Origin: Sulfitobacter sp. OXR-159
Lineage (GTDB): Bacteria; Pseudomonadota; Alphaproteobacteria; Rhodobacterales; Rhodobacteraceae
Direction: 5' to 3'
NCBI RefSeq assembly: GCF_034377145.1
Contig: NZ_CP139707.1
Coordinates: 3,269,501 to 3,333,500 of the forward strand
DNA length: 64,000 bases
Below are positions 54,440 through 64,000 of the stretch, piece by piece (position 1 is the stretch's first letter; each line of letters begins with the position of its first letter). A model generated the notes under the pieces. The model was not told the origin of the DNA and searched no databases. It saw only the letters and a list, made by a program, of their open reading frames with translations. The position numbers and the translations under genes are program-made.

Positions 54440-56122
54440 ATGGCACATGATGGTCAGGATATGACGATGCATAGCGTAATTCTCGACGATCTGATCGGGC
54501 TCACCGGCGCGACGCTGCCGCCGTTGGATCGGCTGCTGGAAACCGCCACCGCCGCCGTCCGCGCGCAGGTGAGCGAGGGGGATCGCGTCTCAGCCAAGCT
54601 GATCGAGGCCAACCAAACCGCCGCCCACGGGCTCGCATGGCTCGCCACCTATGTCCAAGCGCTGCGACAGATGCAGCTTTGGGCCGAACGGCTGCAGGAT
54701 GACGGGCGCTTTGGCGAGGTTGAGCAACTGCTGCACCAGATCGGCTTTGGCGAATACCTTTGCCAGATGCGCGGCGGCATCCAGATGAACCAAGGCGAGA
54801 TACTGCGCCTGCAAGATTTGGGGCTGAGCGCTGAGGATCAGGCCACGCTCGACGCGCCGTCGATCACCACCCTGACCCGCGGCGGCAACACCCAAGCCGC
54901 GCGCAGCCGTCTGGTGGAGCTGATGCAGGAGCGCAGCGCCGATGTGACCTTTGGCGTCAGCGGGCTTGATGAAGAGCTTGAAATGATCCGCGACCAGTTC
55001 CGCCGCTACGCGGTCGAAAAGGTCGAACCCTATGCCCACGATTGGCATCTGAAAGACGAATTGATCCCTATCGAAGTGATCGAAGAACTGGCCGAAATGG
55101 GTGTCTTCGGCCTGACCATTCCCGAGGAATACGGCGGGCTCGGCCTGACCAAAGCGTCGATGTGCGTGGTCAGCGAGGAGCTTTCGCGCGGCTATATCGG
55201 TGTGGGCTCGCTTGGCACCCGTTCGGAAATCGCGGCGGAACTGATCCTCTGCGGCGGCACCGACGCGCAGAAAGAGAAATGGCTGCCCCGCATCGCCAGC
55301 GCCGAGACTTTGCCCACGGCGGTTTTCACTGAGCCGAACACCGGGTCGGACCTCGGCAGCCTGCGCACCCGTGCGGTCAAGGACGGGGACGACTATAAGG
55401 TCACCGGCAACAAGACATGGATCACCCATGCCGCGCGCACCCATGTGATGACACTGTTGGCGCGGACCGACTCTGAGACGACAGACCATCGCGGCCTGTC
55501 GATGTTCTTGGCTGAAAAGACCCCCGGCGACGATGCCAACCCCTTCCCCACCCCCGGCATGACCGGCGGCGAGATTGAGGTGCTCGGCTACCGCGGCATG
55601 AAGGAATACGAACTCGGCTTTGACGGGTTCGAGGTGAAGGGTGAGAACCTGCTCGGCGGCGAAGAGGGACGCGGCTTCAAGCAACTGATGGAGACGTTTG
55701 AGTCCGCCCGCATCCAGACCGCCGCCCGCGCCATTGGCGTGGCGCAATCGGCGCTCGATATCTCGATGCAATATGCCCAGGACCGCAAGCAGTTCGGTAA
55801 GGCGCTGATCAACTTCCCCCGCGTGTCGGGCAAGCTGGCGATGATGGCGGTGGAACTAATGATCGCGCGGCAGTTGACCTATTACAGCGCCTTTGAAAAG
55901 GACGCCGGACGGCGCTGTGATGTCGAAGCAGGCATGGCCAAGCTGCTCGGCGCGCGGGTCGCTTGGGCCGCCGCCGACAACGGCCTGCAGATCCACGGCG
56001 GCAATGGATTCGCATTGGAATACAAAATCAGCCGAGTGCTTTGTGACGCGCGGATCTTGAATATCTTTGAGGGCGCTGCGGAGATCCAAGCGCAGGTTAT
56101 CGCGCGGCGGCTGCTGGGTTAA
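54440..56122 (+). CDS. mcd: (2S)-Methylsuccinyl-CoA dehydrogenase
   Basis: FAD enzyme oxidising methylsuccinyl-CoA to mesaconyl-CoA in the ethylmalonyl-CoA pathway. The 560 residues are far longer than ordinary acyl-CoA dehydrogenases (about 380) because of an N-terminal helical extension of about 170 residues, a hallmark of Mcd. The core from about 175 has YGGLGLTKASMCVVSEELSR, TEPNTGSDLGSLRTRA, KTWITHAART and the catalytic Glu in LNIFEGAAEIQ. ATG 54440 is supported by AAAGGA 6 bases before; the frame also has an ATG at 54410. It is monocistronic. Confidence 0.92.
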   Translation: MAHDGQDMTMHSVILDDLIGLTGATLPPLDRLLETATAAVRAQVSEGDRVSAKLIEANQTAAHGLAWLATYVQALRQMQLWAERLQDDGRFGEVEQLLHQIGFGEYLCQMRGGIQMNQGEILRLQDLGLSAEDQATLDAPSITTLTRGGNTQAARSRLVELMQERSADVTFGVSGLDEELEMIRDQFRRYAVEKVEPYAHDWHLKDELIPIEVIEELAEMGVFGLTIPEEYGGLGLTKASMCVVSEELSRGYIGVGSLGTRSEIAAELILCGGTDAQKEKWLPRIASAETLPTAVFTEPNTGSDLGSLRTRAVKDGDDYKVTGNKTWITHAARTHVMTLLARTDSETTDHRGLSMFLAEKTPGDDANPFPTPGMTGGEIEVLGYRGMKEYELGFDGFEVKGENLLGGEEGRGFKQLMETFESARIQTAARAIGVAQSALDISMQYAQDRKQFGKALINFPRVSGKLAMMAVELMIARQLTYYSAFEKDAGRRCDVEAGMAKLLGARVAWAAADNGLQIHGGNGFALEYKISRVLCDARILNIFEGAAEIQAQVIARRLLG

Positions 56123-56189
56123 CGGTCCGGGGTTGCAAGCGCTGCTTCTGTCAGAGACATAGGCAGCGTTTCCACCCAAAGGACAGCCC

Positions 56190-56582
56190 ATGCGCAGCTT
56201 CTTGATCCTCGCCGCCCTCAGCGCCCTACCGCAATGTCAGAGCGACGAAACCGTTCGTGCCTATGGCGGCGGAGACAAGACATGGGTCTTGGTGGAACTG
56301 GACGGCACCCCCTTCGACGCCCGTGCGACCCTGACCTTTCCGGAAGCTGGCAAGATCGCCGGACAGGCCCCCTGCAACGCCTATAGCGCCGCGATGACGG
56401 TGCCCTACCCGTGGTTCGACGCGGGCCATATCGCGGCCACCCGCCGCGCCTGCCCGGACCTCGCGGCAGAGACGGCATTTCTGAATGCTTTAGGAGAGGT
56501 GACCATCTCAGATGTATTGGGCGACACGCTGATCCTGTCGGATGAAAGCGGCGAACGACTGATCTTCAAAGCCGCCGACTGA
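56190..56582 (+). CDS. META domain protein, probably exported
   Basis: A 130-residue protein. The first 15 residues are hydrophobic ([18 protein letters not shown]), possibly with a weak lipobox ending at Cys16. The META fold follows, with [30 protein letters not shown] and [18 protein letters not shown]. HslJ-like proteins of this type are linked to stress or antibiotic tolerance in other bacteria. Its 3' end overlaps the convergent recO by 17 bp. Confidence 0.8.
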   Translation: MRSFLILAALSALPQCQSDETVRAYGGGDKTWVLVELDGTPFDARATLTFPEAGKIAGQAPCNAYSAAMTVPYPWFDAGHIAATRRACPDLAAETAFLNALGEVTISDVLGDTLILSDESGERLIFKAAD

Positions 56583-57288
56583 AGGCATCGACAAAGCGCG
56601 CACGGGCTTCGGGCAGAGGCTTGCCGCCCAGATCACGCGCCAGATGCGCGGCAAGGAAATGGCCCGTTGTAACAAGCCCCTGCGCAATCTCCGCATCGCT
56701 CCCCGTGCCGCCGCGTAGGACTGTCGGCAATGGCAAGAGCCGGTTCGCCCACTCCCCCGCGCCTTTGGCCGAAACGGCGCGGCCCGACTTGGGCGAAACA
56801 TAGATCAGCTCTTCGCTCACCCCGGTTACCGCGCAGCTTTCCAGATCGAGCGCATAGCCCATCTCTTCCAACAGACGCAGCTCCCATTTCAGATAGGCCA
56901 GCGGCCAGACATCGCCCTGCCCCAGCATATCTAACAGTGCCTCGGTCCGCTGGTACAGGGCCGGATGCGGTTCGCGTTCCGGCAGACAGAAGGACAGCAA
57001 CGCCGTCACCGCATTCAACCCCGCCAGCGCCAGTCGGTCCTGCATCGCCACTGCAGCCCGGCTCCGCAGGGGCTCGACGGTAAAGGCGCCGATATGGTCC
57101 TCCAGCCGCGCACGCCATGCAACGTCAAGCTGCGCGCCGGGTTGCAGGCTGGGCGCGATCTTGCGGCTGGTCCCGCCGCGGACGACACCGGCGTGGCGGC
57201 CTTGTTCGGGGGTGAAGACCTCGATGATCGCGGAAGTCTCGCCATGTCGCCGCGCGCTCAGCAATATGCCTTGATCGCGCCATTCCAT
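56566..57288 (-). CDS. recO: DNA repair protein RecO
   Basis: Mediator that helps RecR load RecA. The 240-residue protein has an N-terminal OB fold ([37 protein letters not shown]), then a helical part with [20 protein letters not shown]. Zinc-binding Cys are largely absent, as in many alphaproteobacteria. The start overlaps the DUF1491 stop by one base (TGATG). It is the last gene of the rnc-era group. Confidence 0.92.
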   Translation of the reverse strand: MEWRDQGILLSARRHGETSAIIEVFTPEQGRHAGVVRGGTSRKIAPSLQPGAQLDVAWRARLEDHIGAFTVEPLRSRAAVAMQDRLALAGLNAVTALLSFCLPEREPHPALYQRTEALLDMLGQGDVWPLAYLKWELRLLEEMGYALDLESCAVTGVSEELIYVSPKSGRAVSAKGAGEWANRLLPLPTVLRGGTGSDAEIAQGLVTTGHFLAAHLARDLGGKPLPEARARFVDAFSRRL

Positions 57289-57617
57289 CAGCTTAGCCCC
57301 GGCTCGTTCAGCAGGTGACGACCCTGACGGTCCTCAACTTCGATCACCCAGAGGTCCGGGTCAAAACTGCGCTGGCGGGTGACGGTGGCATCGACCTCGA
57401 CCTCGTCGCCCGCGGCCAGCTCAATCCACCTCCGGTCGCCAGTCATCAGATCGAAAGAGCGTTGAAACAGCGCCGCTTTGCCGTCCAGCGTCGCCAGCTT
57501 CACCAGCACCGCGCCGCCGGTGTCATCGCCATGGGCCACAACAAAGGCCGGGATATCCTGCAACCGCAGCCGGGTGAGATAGGCATCGACCCAGAAACGC
57601 GCGGTCAAACGCGGCAT
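57288..57617 (-). CDS. DUF1491 family protein
   Basis: A 109-residue alphaproteobacterial protein usually found between era and rec[21 protein letters not shown] at the start and [20 protein letters not shown] near the end are the conserved blocks. Its role is unknown; the steady neighbourhood suggests a link to RNA or repair functions. It is coupled to recO and lies 15 bp after era. Confidence 0.88.
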   Translation of the reverse strand: MPRLTARFWVDAYLTRLRLQDIPAFVVAHGDDTGGAVLVKLATLDGKAALFQRSFDLMTGDRRWIELAAGDEVEVDATVTRQRSFDPDLWVIEVEDRQGRHLLNEPGLS

Positions 57618-57632
57618 GGCTGACCTTTACGC

Positions 57633-58541
57633 TCAGTCGTTGCCATCTTTGAAATCCAAGCCCATCTCGGAGTAACGCTCGGCCTCTTCCAGCCAGTTGG
57701 CGCGAACCTTGACCTGCAAGAACAGATGCACCTTGCGGCCCAAGAACTCTTCAAGCTCTTCGCGCGACGCCTTGCCCACGGCCTTGATCGTCTCGCCCTT
57801 ATTGCCCAGCACGATGCCCTTGTGACCGTCGCGCACGACATAGACCAACTGATCGATCCGGGCCGAGCCGTCCTTGCGCTCTTCCCAGTTCTCGGTTTCG
57901 ACCGTGAGCTGATAGGGCAGTTCCTGATGCAGCCGCAGGGTCAGTTTCTCGCGGGTGATCTCGGCCGCGATATTGCGCATCGGCAGGTCGGCAATCTGGT
58001 CTTCGGGGTAGAGCCACGGGCCTTCCGGCACCTCTCCGGCCAGCCACTGGCGCAGCGTGTCGATACCGTGGCCACGCTCGGCGGAGATCATGAAAGTCTC
58101 GGTGAAATCGAAAGCTGCGTTCATCTTCTCGGTCAGACCCAGCAACACAGGTGCCTCAACGCGGTCGATCTTGTTGATTGCCAGCGCCACGCGGCGGCCC
58201 TTGGCGATGTTGCCGAGCTCCTCAAGGATACGCTCGACACCCTCGGTCATGCCACGGTGCGCTTCGATCAAAAGCACGATCACATCCGCATCGGCAGCCC
58301 CGCCCCAAGCGGCGGCGACCATGGCACGGTCAAGCCGGCGGCGCGGCTGGAACAGGCCGGGCGTGTCGACGAAGACAAGCTGCGCGTCGCCCTCCATCGC
58401 CACGCCACGGATGCGGGCGCGGGTGGTCTGGACTTTATGCGTTACGATCGAGACTTTGGCCCCAACCATGCGGTTCAGCAGCGTGGATTTGCCCGCGTTG
58501 GGCTCTCCGATCAGGGCGACGAATCCGGCACGGGTGGTCAT
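57633..58541 (-). CDS. era: GTPase Era
   Basis: Essential GTPase for 16S rRNA maturation and 30S assembly. The 302 residues have G1 [10 protein letters not shown]3 DTPGLF, G4 NKID and the C-terminal KH domain with [20 protein letters not shown]. The start overlaps the rnc stop by 4 bp (ATGA), a common arrangement. Confidence 0.96.
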   Translation of the reverse strand: MTTRAGFVALIGEPNAGKSTLLNRMVGAKVSIVTHKVQTTRARIRGVAMEGDAQLVFVDTPGLFQPRRRLDRAMVAAAWGGAADADVIVLLIEAHRGMTEGVERILEELGNIAKGRRVALAINKIDRVEAPVLLGLTEKMNAAFDFTETFMISAERGHGIDTLRQWLAGEVPEGPWLYPEDQIADLPMRNIAAEITREKLTLRLHQELPYQLTVETENWEERKDGSARIDQLVYVVRDGHKGIVLGNKGETIKAVGKASREELEEFLGRKVHLFLQVKVRANWLEEAERYSEMGLDFKDGND

Positions 58542-59224
58542 GAGTTCTTCTCCAATTGCCGCAGCAATGTGCTGGCGGCGGCCTGTTCGGCGGCGCGTTT
58601 TGAGGGCGCGGTGGCGGCGGCTTCGGCGCCGTTGTCCAACCGCGCGGTAATGGTAAAGACCGGCGCATGGTCGGGGCCGCTGCGGTCAGTCTGTACATAG
58701 CGCGGCGGGGTCAGCCCGCGCGCCTGTGCCCATTCCTGCAACGCGGTTTTGGCGTCGCGGGCGTCTTCTTTAACCGTTTTGAGCCGGTCGCCCCAGAGGC
58801 GCAGCACCAGCGCCTTGGCCGCGTCAAATCCGCCATCCAGATAGACGGCAGCGATGACCGCTTCGATCGCATCGCCCAAAAGCGCCTGTTTGCGCCGCCC
58901 GCCCGAAATCATCTCAGACCGGCCCAGTTTCAGCACCTTTCCCAGATCGATCTCGCGCGCCACATCGGCGCAGGTTTCCTTGCGCACCAATGCGTTGAAC
59001 CGCGGGGCCAACTGCCCCTCGGTCGCACCGGGATCCAGCGCCAGCAGCGCCTCGGCCATGACGAGGCCCAGCACCCGGTCGCCCAAAAACTCCAACCGCT
59101 GGTTGTCATCACGGTTGGCCGAGGACATGGAGGCATGGGTCACGGCGCGCACCAGCAGGTCCGGCGTGGCAAAGTGGTGGCCGATCCGCGCCTCAAAGGC
59201 TTTGAGGTCTCCGCTTAGCTTCAT
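58538..59224 (-). CDS. rnc: Ribonuclease III
   Basis: Double-strand RNase for rRNA processing. The 228 residues begin [18 protein letters not shown]. The catalytic signature is [18 protein letters not shown] near residue 40, with the second acidic cluster in [16 protein letters not shown]. The dsRNA-binding domain is at about 155-225. ATG 59224 overlaps the lepB stop by 4 bp. Confidence 0.96.
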   Translation of the reverse strand: MKLSGDLKAFEARIGHHFATPDLLVRAVTHASMSSANRDDNQRLEFLGDRVLGLVMAEALLALDPGATEGQLAPRFNALVRKETCADVAREIDLGKVLKLGRSEMISGGRRKQALLGDAIEAVIAAVYLDGGFDAAKALVLRLWGDRLKTVKEDARDAKTALQEWAQARGLTPPRYVQTDRSGPDHAPVFTITARLDNGAEAAATAPSKRAAEQAAASTLLRQLEKNS

Positions 59225-60057
59225 CTTACAGCTTCGAAGAAACGGTCGCTGCGCCATGTCCAGAAGAACAGCATCGAACGCCCGGCAGAACTGAACATGA
59301 TGCGATCCGCGCGGCCAATCAGGTTCTCAAACGGCACGAAACCCACGCCACCGGCGCGCTGCGCCAACCGGCTATCGGCAGAATTGTCGCGGTTGTCGCC
59401 CATGAAGAAGTAATGCCCCTCAGGCACGGTATAGACGCCCGTGTTGTCCGACTGCTGGTTGGTGATGTTCAAGATCGGATGCGAGACGCCATTGGGCAGC
59501 GTTTCGATCTGGCGGCTTTTGAGGCAGGTGCCGCCCTGCCCGACGGGGCCGTTTTCGCAACGCGGGCGCAGTTGTTGTGGGCCTTGCGGGGCCATGACCT
59601 CTTCAAAGGTGCCTGCATCTTCGACTTTGACCGGGGTGCCGTTCAGGCTGATGACGCCGTTTTGGATCTGCACCTTGTCCCCCGGCAGGCCAATCAGACG
59701 CTTGATGTAGTCGCGGCCCGATACGGGGTGACGGAAGACCACCACATCGCCGCGCTCAGGCTCGGACCCGAAGAGACGCTCATTATCGCCATCGAAGACA
59801 CCGCAGACATCCTTGGCGTCAATCTCGATCCCGACACCGGGGAGCATCAGGCTGGGGCAAGACGCATAGGAATAGCCGTAAGCCATCTTGTTCACGAAAA
59901 GGAAATCGCCGATCAGCAGCGTCTCTTTCATCGACCCCGAAGGGATCCAGAAGGGCTGGAAGAACAGGGTCCGAAAGACACCGGCGATCAGCAGCGCCCA
60001 GAAGATTGTCTTGATGGTTTCGACAAAGGCGTTGCCGGTTTTTTCCTTGGCGGCCAT
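59221..60057 (-). CDS. lepB: Signal peptidase I
   Basis: Membrane serine protease that removes signal peptides. The 278 residues have an N-terminal helix (about 12-30), the catalytic Ser in [19 protein letters not shown], the general-base Lys in [18 protein letters not shown], and the box [11 protein letters not shown]. It is in the usual place upstream of rnc. Its 5' gap of 131 bp to acpS may contain a promoter. Confidence 0.95.
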   Translation of the reverse strand: MAAKEKTGNAFVETIKTIFWALLIAGVFRTLFFQPFWIPSGSMKETLLIGDFLFVNKMAYGYSYASCPSLMLPGVGIEIDAKDVCGVFDGDNERLFGSEPERGDVVVFRHPVSGRDYIKRLIGLPGDKVQIQNGVISLNGTPVKVEDAGTFEEVMAPQGPQQLRPRCENGPVGQGGTCLKSRQIETLPNGVSHPILNITNQQSDNTGVYTVPEGHYFFMGDNRDNSADSRLAQRAGGVGFVPFENLIGRADRIMFSSAGRSMLFFWTWRSDRFFEAVR

Positions 60058-60188
60058 GCGGCGCTCCTGACATATCGGTTTGGGGTTACATGCGGGGCCG
60101 TGCGGGCCAAGTCAAGGGAAGCAGGGCCGGATCGGCCTGCCCGCGTGCATATGACGCGAAACGGCGGGGCGCGCCAGCCTGAGCGGTC

Positions 60189-60593
60189 TCAATCGGCAAG
60201 GGCGCGCGCTTCGATCACGACAAAGGCCTGCGCCCAGGGGTGGTCATCGGTCAGGGTGACATGGATGATTGCCTCATGCCCCGGCGGGGTCATCGCGGCC
60301 AGACGGTCGGCGGCCCAACCGGTCACTTCCATCACGGGTTGGCCGGTGCGCAGATTGCTGACCGCCATGTCGCGCCACGCAATGCCCATGCGCAGCCCGG
60401 TGCCAAGCGCCTTTGAACAGGCCTCTTTCGCGGCCCAGCGTTTGGCATAGGTGCCCGCCACATCACGGCGGCGCTCGGCCTTGCGCTGTTCCACGTCAGT
60501 AAAAACACGATTGCGGAAGCGGTCGCCAAAGCGGTCGAGCGTGCCTTGGATACGCTCGATATTTGCCAAATCAGTACCGATGCCGAGGATCAT
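60189..60593 (-). CDS. acpS: Holo-[acyl-carrier-protein] synthase
   Basis: Adds phosphopantetheine to ACP. The 134-residue protein has [20 protein letters not shown] with the Mg-binding Asp, and [21 protein letters not shown] with the second Mg-binding Glu. The length is normal. A terminator at 60689-60717 separates it from the gene before, so it has its own promoter. Confidence 0.94.
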   Translation of the reverse strand: MILGIGTDLANIERIQGTLDRFGDRFRNRVFTDVEQRKAERRRDVAGTYAKRWAAKEACSKALGTGLRMGIAWRDMAVSNLRTGQPVMEVTGWAADRLAAMTPPGHEAIIHVTLTDDHPWAQAFVVIEARALAD

Positions 60594-60688
60594 TGAGTGC
60601 CATTCTTGTCGCGTGACAGGGCCGATGCGCCCTTTACCGACAATAGATCATGCGCCGTTGCCGAGGAAAAGCAGCAATACGACGCGAA

Positions 60689-60717
60689 AACGCCGCCCCG
60701 CGGAACGGAACGGCGTT
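60689..60717 (-). terminator. Terminator after the PA2169-like gene
   Basis: AACGCCG (60689-60695) pairs with CGGCGTT (60711-60717). Read on the minus strand it is followed by TTCGCG. It lies 21 bp after the PA2169-like stop. Confidence 0.6.
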
Positions 60718-60738
60718 AAACTCGGGATGTCGCGCAGC

Positions 60739-61182
60739 TTAGGCTGTGGCGCGGCGCGCTTTTTCGGCTTTCGCCTCATCAATGGCGCGCTGCACAGAGG
60801 CGCGCTGCTCGGTCAGGAACTCATAACCGGGGCGGCCAGCGGTGGCTTTGATCGCATCGTCGTAGTTTTCGACCAAAGCGGATTCGCCGTTGACGATTTC
60901 GTCATAGACGGCTTCGTCATCGCCGGTCACCGCGTCGCGCAGTTTCAGCCAACCACGGTGGGCCGATGCAGCGGCGGAGCCTTCTTCGGAGACATCCACG
61001 CCGTCGACGCCCAACTGGCGGTGCAATTCGGTGTGGAACTTCTCGCGCTCAGCGATGCGCTGGTCAAAGAAGCCGACGAAAGCGGCCTCATCCGAGACCT
61101 GCTTGCGGGATTCACGATAGCCGTCGCGGCTGTCGATCAGGCGGGTGTGGAGTTTCTTCAGTGTGTCGATATGGTCGCTCAT
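60739..61182 (-). CDS. PA2169-like four-helix bundle (DUF2383) protein
   Basis: A 147-residue ferritin-like helical protein: DHIDTLKKLHTRLIDSRDGY, DEAAFVGFFDQRIAEREKFH and HRGWLKLRDAVTGDDEAVYD carry the spaced acidic and His residues of the family. Whether it binds metal is unknown; family members are often stress-induced. It sits between pdxJ and acpS, normally adjacent in this order, so it looks like an insertion into the block. It has a separate terminator. Confidence 0.82.
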   Translation of the reverse strand: MSDHIDTLKKLHTRLIDSRDGYRESRKQVSDEAAFVGFFDQRIAEREKFHTELHRQLGVDGVDVSEEGSAAASAHRGWLKLRDAVTGDDEAVYDEIVNGESALVENYDDAIKATAGRPGYEFLTEQRASVQRAIDEAKAEKARRATA

Positions 61183-61295
61183 TGGTGCCTCCTTAGGTTT
61201 GTTAACCAGTCTGGCAGCCCAACGCAGTCAAAGCCGTTTTGGGTCCAGAAGAAGGCATCCATTGAGTGGATTTTCGCCACCGAAGACTGGCGGGC

Positions 61296-62048
61296 TTAGC
61301 CCTCGCGGGCCTCATCCATCAGGCGGCGCATCTCGGTTATGGCGGGTTCCAGCCCGAGGAATATCGCCTCTCCGATCAGGAAGTGCCCGATGTTGAGTTC
61401 GCGCACCTCCGGAAAGGCGGCGATGGGGGTCACCGTGTCATAGGTCAGCCCGTGTCCGGCATGAACCTCAAGCCCGAGGGAAGCTGCGAAACTCGACATC
61501 TCGCGCAGCTTGTTAAGCTCGACATCCGCCTCGTCCCAGCGGCCCTCGGCGAAGGCATCGCAATAAGCGCCGGTGTGCAGTTCGATCACCTCTGCGCCGA
61601 TGCGATTGGCGGCTTCGATCTGCGCAGGCTCGGCGGCGATGAAGATCGACACCCGGCTGCCCGCCTCGCGCAGGGGCGCGATGAAATGGGCCAGCTTGTT
61701 CTCCTCGCGGGCGACTTCCAGCCCGCCCTCGGTGGTGCGCTCTTCGCGCTTTTCGGGCACGATGCAGACGGCATGGGGCCTGTGGCGCAGGGCAATCTTT
61801 TGCATCTCGTCGGTGGCGGCCATCTCAAAGTTCAGCGGGACGGAAAGCACCTCCATCAACCCTTCGATATCGGCGTCAGAGATATGCCGCCGGTCTTCGC
61901 GCAGATGCGCGGTGATGCCATCGGCGCCAGCCTTTTCCGCGATCTTGGCCGCGCGCAGCGGGTCAGGATAGGCGCCGCCCCGCGCGTTGCGCACGGTCGC
62001 CACATGGTCAATGTTCACGCCCAATCTCAGCTTTGGTTGATCCGCCAT
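61296..62048 (-). CDS. pdxJ: Pyridoxine 5'-phosphate synthase
   Basis: Final step of de novo vitamin B6 synthesis. The 250-residue TIM barrel has LRLGVNIDHVATVRNARGG at the start, then ITAHLREDRRHI, CIVPEKREERTTEGG and VHAGHGLTYDTV. All are standard PdxJ motifs. ATG 62048 is chosen because GGGG precedes it and it starts the domain; the frame upstream to 62105 lacks support. Confidence 0.95.
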   Translation of the reverse strand: MADQPKLRLGVNIDHVATVRNARGGAYPDPLRAAKIAEKAGADGITAHLREDRRHISDADIEGLMEVLSVPLNFEMAATDEMQKIALRHRPHAVCIVPEKREERTTEGGLEVAREENKLAHFIAPLREAGSRVSIFIAAEPAQIEAANRIGAEVIELHTGAYCDAFAEGRWDEADVELNKLREMSSFAASLGLEVHAGHGLTYDTVTPIAAFPEVRELNIGHFLIGEAIFLGLEPAITEMRRLMDEAREG

Positions 62049-62147
62049 CTCGATTCCCCTTGCATCACTTGCCCGACCATAGGTCGGAAATTTCGCCAAC
62101 CCCATAGGGGGAAGCGGTTTTTCCGGAAAATTGATGCCCTGAAAGCC

Positions 62148-62804
62148 TCAGTCCGCGTGGCGCTTGGCCTCGGCCTTTTGCGCCGCCTTATGCTTGAGCG
62201 CCTCGAACTTGGCTTTGATCATCCCGCGCCGTCGCTTTTGGTAAGCCCGCAGCACCGGCACCGAGATGTAATAGGCGATAGAGGCGCAGATCATCCCCGG
62301 CAGAATGCCCCCGATCAGATAGGGGTAGAAGACCTGATGGAAAAAGGCGGTCAGCCCTGTCCAATCCATCTGGCTATCAGTAAAAATCGCGACAAAGTTC
62401 TCTTGCAGATCGCGGCCCGCATCCAGAAACTTCCCCCCAAAGGAGCGATGCTCTTTCGGGGCCACGGGCGCGCCAAGGATCCAATGCCCGGTCTGCAAAG
62501 CCGCGATGCCGATGGGGACATAAGTCAGCGGGTTGCCAAAAAAGGTCGCCATAAGGGCGGCAAGGATATTGGCCCGCATCACCCGCCCGATCAGTGCCGC
62601 CACAATGAAGTGCAGACCATAGAAGGGCGTGAAGGTGGTAAAGACCCCGGCCCAGATGCCGCGCGCAATGCGCTCGGGGCTGTCGGGCAGCCGCCGCATC
62701 CGGTGTTTGACGTAGTGAAACGCACGTGTCCAACCACCCCGCGGCCACAGAAACTCGGCCAGCGCGCGCAGGGTCGGTTTCGGATCGCGGCGTTTGAAAA
62801 TCAA
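62148..62804 (-). CDS. DUF2062 family membrane protein
   Basis: A 218-residue membrane protein. A basic N-terminus is followed by the family block GIWAGVFTTFTPFYGLHFIV and GNPLTYVPIGIAALQTGHWI, then two more hydrophobic helices (about 155-190) and a Lys-rich tail. Its role is unknown. In Rhodobacterales it is commonly found between rel and pdxJ, as here. Confidence 0.86.
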   Translation of the reverse strand: MIFKRRDPKPTLRALAEFLWPRGGWTRAFHYVKHRMRRLPDSPERIARGIWAGVFTTFTPFYGLHFIVAALIGRVMRANILAALMATFFGNPLTYVPIGIAALQTGHWILGAPVAPKEHRSFGGKFLDAGRDLQENFVAIFTDSQMDWTGLTAFFHQVFYPYLIGGILPGMICASIAYYISVPVLRAYQKRRRGMIKAKFEALKHKAAQKAEAKRHAD

Positions 62805-62841
62805 GTCTCAGGTCCAGTATCGGCGTTTCGTCTGCGCGGGG

Positions 62842-64000
62842 TCAGTCGGTCTTTTCGACAGTCTTTCCCATGCTCATATTGCGGTGCCTGCTGACATCGG
62901 CGACTTCACTTTCGGCTTCGATCGTGGACATCAACGAATGCAGGTGACTTACGTCTCTGAGATCCACATAGACCACCAACCGGTAAAAGTCAGGCTTGCG
63001 CTCCACAAACTCCAAATCAGAGATATTGGCCGAGGCTTCGCCGATCAAGGTGCAGACCCGCCCCAGTACGCCCGCGCCGTTGCCGATGGTGATGTCCAAC
63101 GCGCAGGTATAGACCGCCGGGTGACTGCCATCGTGCCAACGCAGGTCCAGCCAACGCTCGGGCTGGTCTTCGTATTCCGACAGGCGGTCGCAGTCGATTG
63201 AGTGGACGGTCACGCCCTTGCCACGGAAGGTGATGCCGACGATCCGCTCTCCGGGCAGCGGCGTGCAGCAGGGCGCGCGGTCAAAGCTCTGGCCCGGCTC
63301 CAGCCCCACGACGGCGCGGCGCACGTCGATCTGCTCGCCCTTTTGCGGGGCAAGGTCGGGATAGACGCATTCCACCACTTCGCGGCCCGTGAGTTCGGAA
63401 CTGCCAAGCCGGGCGAGCACCTCATCGGGGCCGTTGAGCCGCATGTTCTTGGCGACGGTATGCAGCACCTTATCGGTGGCCTTCTTACCGACCTGCGCAA
63501 AGGCCGAGCGCGCCAATTCGCGGCCGAGTTTGATAAAGCGCTCGCGGTCGACCTCGCGCAGGGACCGCCGGATTGCCGACTTGGCCTTGCCGGTGGTGGC
63601 GATATCAAGCCATGTGACCTGCGGTGTTTGCCCCTGCGCGGTGGTGATCTCAATCGACTGGCCGTTTTTGATCCGCGTCCAGAGCGGCACACGCATCCCG
63701 TCGACTTTGGCCCCAACGCAAGCGTTGCCGATCCGGGTGTGGATCGCATAGGCAAAATCAATCGGCGTCGCCCCGCGCGGCAGTTTCACCACATCGCCTT
63801 TCGGCGTGAAGCAGAAGACCTGATCCGCATACATCTCAAGCTTCACCGCTTCGAGGAAATCCTCGTGGTCGGTCTCGGCGTCGAACTGCTCGGTCAGCTG
63901 GCTGATCCATTTGGCGGGATCGACGGCAAAGGGGTTTCGGCTGCGCACACCGTCGCGGTAGGACCAATGCGCGGCGACGCCGGTCTCGGCCACGTCATGC
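62842..64000 (-). CDS. rel: Bifunctional (p)ppGpp synthetase/hydrolase Rel, C-terminal part
   Basis: Stringent-response enzyme; about 386 residues are visible and the N-terminus lies beyond the right edge. The visible part starts with HDVAETGVAAHWSYRDG, at the end of the synthetase domain. The TGS domain follows (VFCFTPKGDVVKLPRGATPI to ACVGAKVDGMRVPL), then the helical/zinc-finger region with APCCTPLPGERIVG, and the C-terminal ACT domain (CALDITIGNGAGVLGRVCTL). It ends 37 bp before the DUF2062 start, so the two may be co-transcribed. Confidence 0.94.
   Translation of the reverse strand, partial: HDVAETGVAAHWSYRDGVRSRNPFAVDPAKWISQLTEQFDAETDHEDFLEAVKLEMYADQVFCFTPKGDVVKLPRGATPIDFAYAIHTRIGNACVGAKVDGMRVPLWTRIKNGQSIEITTAQGQTPQVTWLDIATTGKAKSAIRRSLREVDRERFIKLGRELARSAFAQVGKKATDKVLHTVAKNMRLNGPDEVLARLGSSELTGREVVECVYPDLAPQKGEQIDVRRAVVGLEPGQSFDRAPCCTPLPGERIVGITFRGKGVTVHSIDCDRLSEYEDQPERWLDLRWHDGSHPAVYTCALDITIGNGAGVLGRVCTLIGEASANISDLEFVERKPDFYRLVVYVDLRDVSHLHSLMSTIEAESEVADVSRHRNMSMGKTVEKTD

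Noticed and set aside
61266..62894. 542-codon plus-strand open frame
   Set aside because: It runs antisense to pdxJ and DUF2062. High GC keeps the opposite frame open; the composition is not protein-like.

Overview
The window looks like chromosomal DNA of an alphaproteobacterium of the order Rhodobacterales, most likely a marine Roseobacter-group species close to Sulfitobacter. Reasons: high-GC coding sequence; the gene order recO-DUF1491-era-rnc-lepB-acpS-pdxJ-DUF2062-rel; two enzymes of the ethylmalonyl-CoA pathway (mcl1, mcd); a DUF1013/TrcR cell-cycle protein; a FYDLN-acid protein; a bioMNY biotin importer; and the GC-rich intergenic hairpin repeats usual in this family. The genus is an inference from gene content.

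Layout. 1-3.8 kb: minus-strand yejA-yejB-yejE oligopeptide importer, cut by the left edge. 4-13.8 kb: a GAF histidine kinase, a hydrolase, an AT-rich uracil-DNA-glycosylase-like gene, a membrane cytochrome c, pheA, nudC, a CpdB-like phosphoesterase, the SRP RNA, and a zinc peptidase. 13.8-16.7 kb: dnaX-ybaB-recR. 16.7-22 kb: ornithine decarboxylase, an EEP-family protein, TrcR, RNase T2 and a quinone oxidoreductase. 22-26.4 kb: a biotin-linked block, with an acyl-AMP ligase and a divergent thiolase (like Bacillus yhfTS) convergent with bioMNY. 26.5-31.3 kb: coq9, rpsU, an Lrp regulator with ald, mscL, and a GAF/HWE kinase that appears to start at ATT. 31.4-38.9 kb: ytoQ, pheST with yrhK between, a DJ-1 family gene, a tiny DNA-binding-like protein, a Hint-domain protein, and rplT-rpmI. 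39-48.6 kb: pyruvate kinase with a LacI-type operator, an RTX-repeat protein, a MaoC hydratase, a D-amino-acid operon (dgcN-dgcA-dat), then mcl1 and accA. 49-54.3 kb: a GntR regulator with a palindromic operator, pabB, a metallopeptidase, tRNA-Ala with a duplicated 3' end, and a TauE/SafE transporter. 54.4-64 kb: mcd, a META-domain protein, and the recO-to-rel housekeeping block, cut by the right edge.

How the genes fit together. Mcl1 and Mcd act in the same acetyl-CoA assimilation route, and their upstream regions share an exact 16-bp word. DgcN, DgcA and Dat form a translationally coupled D-amino-acid catabolic unit. BioM, BioN and BioY form an ECF biotin importer, and Acc and the EMC carboxylases need biotin. 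PheS, PheT and PheA all concern phenylalanine, but lie in separate transcription units.

I found no CRISPR array, integrase, transposase, prophage or recognisable defence island. The least ordinary signals are small: the two-copy covarying hairpin downstream of stable RNA genes, the tRNA-Ala scar, the shared mcl1/mcd element, the ATT-start kinase, and the ligase/degenerate-thiolase pair beside bioMNY.
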